Shown: positions 1 through 3,701 of the stretch, in pieces
How the letters are laid out: the number at the start of each line of letters is the position of its first letter
Position numbering within the stretch: the first letter of the stretch is position 1
Assembly: GCA_027017505.1 (NCBI GenBank)
Contig: JALUQR010000048.1
Location: forward strand, 1-5,544
Reading direction: 5' to 3'
Source of the DNA: a bacterium
GTDB taxonomy: Bacteria; Desulfobacterota; GWC2-55-46; DRQE01
Length of the DNA stretch: 5,544 nucleotides
The notes under the pieces: generated by a model
What the model saw: the letters and a program-made list of their open reading frames with translations, nothing else
The model's database searches: none
What the model was told of the DNA's origin: nothing
Made by a program: the position numbers and the translations under genes

Positions 1-39
1 GTAATTGCCGTGGTGTGGTATAGTAGATACCTGATGTGA
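1..39 (+). CDS. Possible 3' tail of an upstream gene (very uncertain)
   Basis: Reading from base 1 gives twelve open codons (VIAVVWYSRYLM) ending in TGA at 37-39; the other two forward frames stop sooner. A hydrophobic C-terminus of a preceding gene would fit the tight packing downstream. However, twelve codons is well within chance, and the codons (ATT, AGT) do not show the ATA-rich style of the other genes. No family can be assigned. It may equally be untranslated leader of rpsA. Confidence 0.2.
   Translation, partial: VIAVVWYSRYLM
16..24 (+). promoter_or_regulatory. Candidate extended -10 promoter element upstream of rpsA
   Basis: TGGTATAGT at 16-24 matches the extended -10 form (TGn followed by a TATAAT-like hexamer with one mismatch). 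A -35 box at normal spacing would lie at or beyond the left edge of the window and cannot be judged; extended -10 promoters can work with a weak one. Transcription would start near 31 and leave a leader of about 37 bases before the S1 start. The match is short and could be chance, and rpsA may instead be read from a promoter further upstream. Confidence 0.3.
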
Positions 40-49
40 AAAATAGTTT

Positions 50-55
50 AAGGAG
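50..55 (+). promoter_or_regulatory. Ribosome binding site of rpsA
   Basis: AAGGAG lies 12 bases before the ATG at 68. The spacing is on the long side but usable, and no other start codon lies between the motif and that ATG, so it supports 68 as the S1 start. Confidence 0.65.
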
Positions 56-67
56 AATTCCCTCTTT

Positions 68-1708
68 ATGAACAACTACACAGAAGACAAGAGAGACTCC
101 AGCGATAACATCTTTCAGCACGAGCTGGAAGAACTCTGCAAGCAGAGCTTTAAGGAACCACAGGAGGGAGAACTCCTCAGGGGCAGAATCGTTAAGGTTA
201 CGGGGGACTCTGTTATTGTTGACATAGGCTACAAGTCAGAGGGCATCGTTCCACTCGAAGAGTTCACAACAAAAAACGGCGAGCACAACATAGAGATAGG
301 CCAGGAAATATCGGTTCTGCTTGAAAAGTGGGAGGATGAACTGGGCTACATAGTGCTCTCAAAGAAAAAGGCAGACCAGATAGAGGTATGGGACGATATA
401 GTAAAACTCTACGAAGAGAAGAAAAATGTGGAGGGCAGAATAATAAAAAGGGTCAAGGGTGGCTTCCATGTGGATGTGAAGGGTATAGTGGCATTTCTTC
501 CGTTCTCACAGTTTGACCTTAAACCACCGAAGTCTCCAGACAGCCTTGTAAACAAGACCTTCAACTTCAGAATCATAAAGTACACAAAGAAGAAGAACAA
601 CATGAATGTGATAGTCTCAAGGCGTATAATACTTGAGGAGGAAAGAGAACGCCTTCGCAGAGAGACCCTTGCAAAGATACACGATGGAGCGGTGCTTGAG
701 GGAACGGTAAAGAACATAACAGATTATGGTGCGTTCATAGACCTCGGCGGGGTGGACGGGCTTGTGCACCTGAGTGACCTCTCATGGGGTAAGGTGAGAC
801 ACCCGGCGGATGTGGTAAGGCTGGGTGAGAGGATAAAGGTAAAGGTGCTTAAATATGACCCTGAAAGCCAGAAAATCTCCTTGGGGCTGAAACAGACAAA
901 GCCAGACCCATGGCAGAAGGCAAGGGAGAAGTATCCACCAGGCACAAAGATAAAGGGAAGGGTGACCAACATAACAGACTATGGAGCCTTCGTGGAGGTG
1001 GAAGAGGGGCTTGAGGGGCTTGTGCACATAAGCGAGATGAGCTGGACAAAGATAAAACACCCCTCTGAAAAGCTCAAGCCAGGCCAGGAGATAACCGTGA
1101 TGGTTCTCGATATAGACCCGCCAAATAAAAAACTCTCGCTGGGGCTAAAACAGGTGGAGCCAAACCCCTGGGAGGAGCTCGCAAAGAAGTATCAGAAGGG
1201 TAGCCGTATAAAGGGTGTGGTAAAGAATATAACTGATTTTGGCGTGTTCGTCGGTGTTGAGGGCGGGGTTGATGGACTCATACACATATCCGATATATCC
1301 TGGAAGAAGATAAAACACCCCTCCGAGGTGTTCACCCCTGGCCAGGAGATAGAGGCAGTGGTGCTCAACATAGACAAGGATGCAAAACGCTTTTCCCTTT
1401 CAACAAAGCTTCTTGAGAAAAACCCCTGGGATATGGTTGACGAAAGGTACAAACCAGGAATGATAGTTGACGGCAGGGTGAGCGGTATAGCAGACTTTGG
1501 AGCCTTCGTGGAGATAGAAGAGGGGCTTGAGGGGCTTGTACACATAAGTGAGCTTACAAGGGGTAAAAAGAAGGGACTGCCTGTAAGCGTGGGTGACAGG
1601 GTCAGGGTGGAGATACTCAATGTGAATCCCGAAGAGAGGAAGATAGGGCTGAGCATAAGGGAAATCTTCGATAAAGCAGACTCTGAGTCAGAAACCGTTG
1701 ATAAATGA
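68..1708 (+). CDS. rpsA: 30S ribosomal protein S1
   Basis: Small-subunit protein S1 (546 aa) captures mRNA and helps unfold its 5' end on the 30S subunit. Six S1 (OB-fold) repeats are visible at about residues 34-102, 119-187, 206-275, 292-362, 378-449 and 464-534. Six repeats and about 550 residues are normal for diderm S1. The first two are divergent, as in the family, where they anchor the protein to the ribosome. Repeats 3-5 carry the standard RNA-binding pattern (DYGAFIDLGGVDGLVHLSDL in repeat 3, SW...KHP in all three). Repeat 6 keeps the first half (DFGAFVEIEEGLEGLVHISE) but replaces the SW...KHP segment with TRGKKKG. The start at 68 follows an AAGGAG motif. The stop overlaps the sppA start (ATGA), so the two genes are probably translationally coupled. 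S1 autoregulates in E. coli, but the short leader here shows no recognisable control structure. Confidence 0.97.
   Translation: MNNYTEDKRDSSDNIFQHELEELCKQSFKEPQEGELLRGRIVKVTGDSVIVDIGYKSEGIVPLEEFTTKNGEHNIEIGQEISVLLEKWEDELGYIVLSKKKADQIEVWDDIVKLYEEKKNVEGRIIKRVKGGFHVDVKGIVAFLPFSQFDLKPPKSPDSLVNKTFNFRIIKYTKKKNNMNVIVSRRIILEEERERLRRETLAKIHDGAVLEGTVKNITDYGAFIDLGGVDGLVHLSDLSWGKVRHPADVVRLGERIKVKVLKYDPESQKISLGLKQTKPDPWQKAREKYPPGTKIKGRVTNITDYGAFVEVEEGLEGLVHISEMSWTKIKHPSEKLKPGQEITVMVLDIDPPNKKLSLGLKQVEPNPWEELAKKYQKGSRIKGVVKNITDFGVFVGVEGGVDGLIHISDISWKKIKHPSEVFTPGQEIEAVVLNIDKDAKRFSLSTKLLEKNPWDMVDERYKPGMIVDGRVSGIADFGAFVEIEEGLEGLVHISELTRGKKKGLPVSVGDRVRVEILNVNPEERKIGLSIREIFDKADSESETVDK
977..1036 (+). repeat. Internal S1-domain repeat, copy A (domain 4)
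   Basis: This 60-base stretch of rpsA domain 4, encoding DYGAFVEVEEGLEGLVHISE, matches 1493-1552 in domain 6 with five differences by eye. Three of the five are not silent-site drift in a loose sense: they produce just two conservative changes (Y to F, V to I), and the rest are synonymous. Domains 3 and 5 are clearly more diverged over the same segment. Confidence 0.75.
1493..1552 (+). repeat. Internal S1-domain repeat, copy B (domain 6)
   Basis: This is the domain 6 partner of the repeat at 977-1036, encoding DFGAFVEIEEGLEGLVHISE. The two copies are in direct orientation, 516 bases apart and in frame with each other, so recombination between them would delete two S1 domains without shifting the frame. 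Confidence 0.75.
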
Positions 1709-2598
1709 AGACCCGTCATGTTATACGCAGTGTGCTGGTTTTCATCGGGCTTATATTCGTTGCAATCGTAGTCCTCTCCGTACTGTTTTCACTCTTTACA
1801 AGAGAAAGTGCCATATCCTTTGGAGATAAGGTTGCGGTGGTTCCCATAAAGGGAATCATAACAGACTCTGAGGAGATAAACCGCACGCTTGCAGAATACG
1901 GCGAGAGAAGAGATGTAAAGGTAATAGTTGTGAGGATAGATTCCCCTGGTGGTGCTGTTGGCCCTGCCCAGGAGATATACCGCGAGATACTGCGCATAAG
2001 GGAGGAGAAGAAAAAAACAGTGGTTGCATCCATGGGCTCTGTTGCAGCATCCGGTGGATACTACATAGCGGTGGCTGCAGATAGAATAGTTGCAAACCCT
2101 GGAACCATAACGGGTAGCATAGGGGTGATAGTGGAATTTGTCAACATGGAGAGACTCTTTGAGAGGATAGGCATAAAGGGGTATGTTGTTAAGAGCGGAA
2201 AGTTCAAGGATGTGGGCTCACCCACAAGGGAGATGACACCAGAGGAGAAAAAACTCCTGCAGGAGGTGGTGGATAACATACACAGACAGTTCGTTGAGGC
2301 GGTCGCAGAGGGAAGGGGACTCAAGGTAGAAGATGTCCAGAAGATAGCGGATGGAAGGATATTCTCAGGACTTATGGCGAAGAAACTCGGGCTTGTGGAC
2401 AGCCTGGGAAACCTGGGTGATGCCATAAAGATAGGGGCAGAACTTGCAGGAATAAAGGGAAAGCCCTCTGTGATATATCCCGAAAAGGAGTTCACCCTGT
2501 GGAATCTTCTGTTTGGCAGGGATGCAGGCTCTGCCCTGCTGGGTGAGCTTCTCTGGGGGACAAGAGTAATGTATCTTATGCCAGACCTAACAAGATAA
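1705..2598 (+). CDS. sppA: Signal peptide peptidase SppA, short form (family S49)
   Basis: This membrane-anchored serine protease cleaves leftover signal peptides and other membrane-released peptides, with its active site outside the cytoplasm. Residues 1-6 are basic, and a hydrophobic segment at about 8-30 serves as membrane anchor. The S49 fold follows: DSPGG at 79-83 (oxyanion region), Ser116 in VAASGGYY as nucleophile, and Lys168 in SGKFKDVGSP as general base. The Ser-Lys distance of 52 residues equals that recalled for B. subtilis SppA (Ser147/Lys199). At 297 aa it is the single-domain form, not the roughly 618-aa tandem form of E. coli. A second hydrophobic stretch near the C-terminus (WNLLFG to VMYLMP) could touch the membrane. 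The ATG overlaps the rpsA stop in ATGA, and no good Shine-Dalgarno precedes it, so translation probably depends on ribosomes finishing S1. Its stop overlaps the ihfB ribosome binding site. Confidence 0.95.
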   Translation: MKTRHVIRSVLVFIGLIFVAIVVLSVLFSLFTRESAISFGDKVAVVPIKGIITDSEEINRTLAEYGERRDVKVIVVRIDSPGGAVGPAQEIYREILRIREEKKKTVVASMGSVAASGGYYIAVAADRIVANPGTITGSIGVIVEFVNMERLFERIGIKGYVVKSGKFKDVGSPTREMTPEEKKLLQEVVDNIHRQFVEAVAEGRGLKVEDVQKIADGRIFSGLMAKKLGLVDSLGNLGDAIKIGAELAGIKGKPSVIYPEKEFTLWNLLFGRDAGSALLGELLWGTRVMYLMPDLTR

Positions 2599-2603
2599 GG
2601 AGG
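2597..2603 (+). promoter_or_regulatory. Strong Shine-Dalgarno of ihfB, overlapping the sppA stop
   Basis: AAGGAGG shares two bases with the sppA TAA stop. It lies 9 bases before ATG 2613 but only 3 bases before an in-frame TTG at 2607. The spacing therefore decides in favour of ATG 2613. Confidence 0.85.
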
Positions 2604-2612
2604 TATTTGCCC

Positions 2613-2897
2613 ATGACAAAGAGCGAGCTAATAGAAGAGATAGCAGAGAAGACACAGAACTTTACAAAGAAGGACATAGAGGTTATAGTGTCCACCGTAT
2701 TCCAGACCATAGCAGAGAGCCTTGCAAGGGGAGAGAAGATAGAGATAAGGGGGTTTGGCAGTTTCAGGGTCAAGCAGAGGGGTTCAAGGCAGGGCAGAAA
2801 CCCCAAGTCTGGCGAGAGCATATTCGTTGAGCCAAAGGTGGTTCCATTCTTCAGGGTTGGAAAGGAACTCAGGGAAAGACTAAACAGAAAGGGCTGA
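2613..2897 (+). CDS. ihfB: Integration host factor beta subunit (IHF/HU family)
   Basis: This nucleoid protein bends DNA sharply by inserting a proline-tipped beta arm into the minor groove. It normally pairs with IHF alpha, which is not in this window. The 94-aa product equals E. coli IHF beta in length and opens with the same MTKSELIE. An N-terminal helical dimerisation part (1-40) is followed by IEIRGFGSF at 43-51 and the arm GRNPKSG at 61-67. Pro64 sits at the intercalating position, and Glu44 and Arg46 occupy the positions that give E. coli IHF beta its sequence specificity, so IHF beta fits better than plain HU. The start is ATG 2613, chosen because AAGGAGG ends 9 bases upstream; an in-frame TTG at 2607 would add two residues but sits too close to that site. 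Only 14 bases separate it from sppA. The rpsA-ihfB association is known in Proteobacteria. If no alpha partner exists, it could act as a homodimer. Confidence 0.92.
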   Translation: MTKSELIEEIAEKTQNFTKKDIEVIVSTVFQTIAESLARGEKIEIRGFGSFRVKQRGSRQGRNPKSGESIFVEPKVVPFFRVGKELRERLNRKG

Positions 2898-2910
2898 TAC
2901 ATAAAATACC

Positions 2911-3408
2911 ATGGAAAGGCTGTGGGCTCCCTGGAGGCTCGAGTATGTAAAGGATGCAGCAGAGAGGAAAGAGGAGGTGTGTGTTTTCTGTGGGGCGGTC
3001 TCTGCGGATATGGCTGAAGAGGACTCACTTGTTGTCCACAGAGGCCCTCATACCATCACCATGCTCAACAAATACCCTTACAACAACGGCCACCTTATGG
3101 TTGCACCCCTGAGGCATCTGGCAGAGCTTTCAGCCCTCTCAACAGAAGAAAGCCATGAGATATTCAGACTCATAACACACTCTGTAAAGATACTTAAAAA
3201 GGTGTTCAACCCCGATGGGTTCAACATAGGCATAAACCTTGGAAGAAGTGCAGGTGCAGGCATCGTGGGGCATCTGCACTGGCATGTGGTACCCCGCTGG
3301 AACGGAGATACAAACTTCATGCCCGTTCTGGCAGATGTAAAGGTTATACCAGAGCACCTTTCCCAGACCCTTTCAACCCTTCGTCCACACTTTGAAAAGA
3401 TAGAGTAA
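2911..3408 (+). CDS. HIT-family nucleotide hydrolase/transferase (Ap4A-type)
   Basis: HIT proteins use a histidine triad to cleave or transfer nucleotidyl groups, typically on dinucleoside polyphosphates (Ap4A) or AMP conjugates. They are cytoplasmic. The triad is His121-Leu-His123-Trp-His125 followed by Val-Val, and His123 is the expected nucleophile. The preceding GRSAGAGIVG and following PRWNGDTNFMPV are typical of the branch related to mycobacterial Ap4A phosphorylase. Near the N-terminus Cys24-x-x-Cys27 looks like half of a metal site, and the opening MERLWAPWRLEYV is characteristic of this group. At 165 aa it is longer than the roughly 115-aa HINT proteins, again fitting the Ap4A-phosphorylase-like branch. 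The true substrate cannot be read from sequence. It begins 13 bases after ihfB with no convincing Shine-Dalgarno at normal spacing (AAAGGG at 2888-2893 is too far), which suggests coupling to ihfB translation or weak initiation. Confidence 0.92.
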   Translation: MERLWAPWRLEYVKDAAERKEEVCVFCGAVSADMAEEDSLVVHRGPHTITMLNKYPYNNGHLMVAPLRHLAELSALSTEESHEIFRLITHSVKILKKVFNPDGFNIGINLGRSAGAGIVGHLHWHVVPRWNGDTNFMPVLADVKVIPEHLSQTLSTLRPHFEKIE

Positions 3409-3430
3409 ATGGCCCTTTAAACACGATTTA

Positions 3431-3437
3431 AGAGGAG
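3431..3437 (+). promoter_or_regulatory. Ribosome binding site of the RAM-domain gene
   Basis: AGAGGAG ends 9 bases before ATG 3447 and fixes that start. It lies in the 38-base gap after the HIT gene, the longest gap between genes in the window. The gap also holds a weak, AT-rich inverted repeat around 3417-3432 that is too short to be a terminator. Confidence 0.75.
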
Positions 3438-3446
3438 AAACAGGGA

Positions 3447-3680
3447 ATGTCTGTAGAGGCCTATGTATTTATAGAGTGTGAGCACGGAAAGTCCACCGAG
3501 GTTGCAGAAAGAATAGCCAGAATAGGGGGAGTGAAGTCCGCAAAGACAGTTACAGGCCCCTATGATGTTGTGGTGCTCGTTGAGGCATCGAGTTTTAAGG
3601 TGCTTGCAGATGTGGTGATGAAAAAGATTCAGGCAATAGAAGGGGTCAAACGCACCCTTACCAATCTGGTAATAGAGTAA
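3447..3680 (+). CDS. Stand-alone Lrp/AsnC ligand-binding (RAM) domain protein
   Basis: The 77-aa product corresponds to just the C-terminal effector-binding domain of Lrp/AsnC regulators, with no helix-turn-helix. The pattern is visible: a first strand at 2-10 (SVEAYVFIE), a helix at about 15-26, GGV at 27-29, a strand leading to GPYDVVVLVEA at 37-47, a helix at about 49-64, then EGVKRTLTNLVIE at 65-77. The GPYD turn is the family's signature near the ligand-binding interface. Such single RAM proteins form oligomers and are thought to bind amino acids or similar small molecules; one from Thermus thermophilus was characterised structurally. The start follows AGAGGAG and the length matches a complete domain, so this is a full small protein, not a broken regulator: no HTH-coding sequence fits in the 38 bases upstream. 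It lies between the HIT gene and the membrane fusion gene. Its ligand and partner are unknown. Confidence 0.88.
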   Translation: MSVEAYVFIECEHGKSTEVAERIARIGGVKSAKTVTGPYDVVVLVEASSFKVLADVVMKKIQAIEGVKRTLTNLVIE

Positions 3681-3690
3681 GCCCGTGACG

Positions 3691-3696
3691 AGGAGG
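3691..3696 (+). promoter_or_regulatory. Ribosome binding site supporting a TTG start
   Basis: A perfect AGGAGG lies 5 bases before TTG 3702. No ATG, GTG or other TTG occurs in that frame between the upstream stop codon at 3678-3680 and 3702, so this motif identifies the rare TTG as the likely start of the fusion gene. Confidence 0.75.
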
Positions 3697-3701
3697 CTAA
3701 G

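Noticed and set aside
5..24. TTGCCG at 5-10 as a -35 box for the TATAGT at 19-24
   Set aside because: The spacing is only 8 bases, far below the 16-18 needed; only the extended -10 reading is tenable.
1192..1719. A 175-aa - strand open frame
   Set aside because: It is antisense to well-conserved S1 domains 5 and 6, with a low-complexity Ser/Pro/Thr-rich product typical of a shadow frame over biased codons.
2607..2612. TTG at 2607 as the ihfB start, adding two residues
   Set aside because: It would leave only 3 bases after AAGGAGG. ATG 2613 has 9-base spacing and begins MTKSELIE exactly as E. coli IHF beta does.
2576..3028. A 150-aa - strand open frame spanning the sppA-ihfB-HIT boundaries
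   Set aside because: It crosses three firmly identified + strand genes, and its product is a Ser/Leu/Pro-rich shadow without motifs.
3409..3446. Possible terminator between the HIT and RAM genes (CTTTAAA...TTTAAG)
   Set aside because: The stem is about six AT-rich pairs with a bulge, has no GC core and no T-tract after it, and the downstream gene has a strong ribosome binding site in the same gap.
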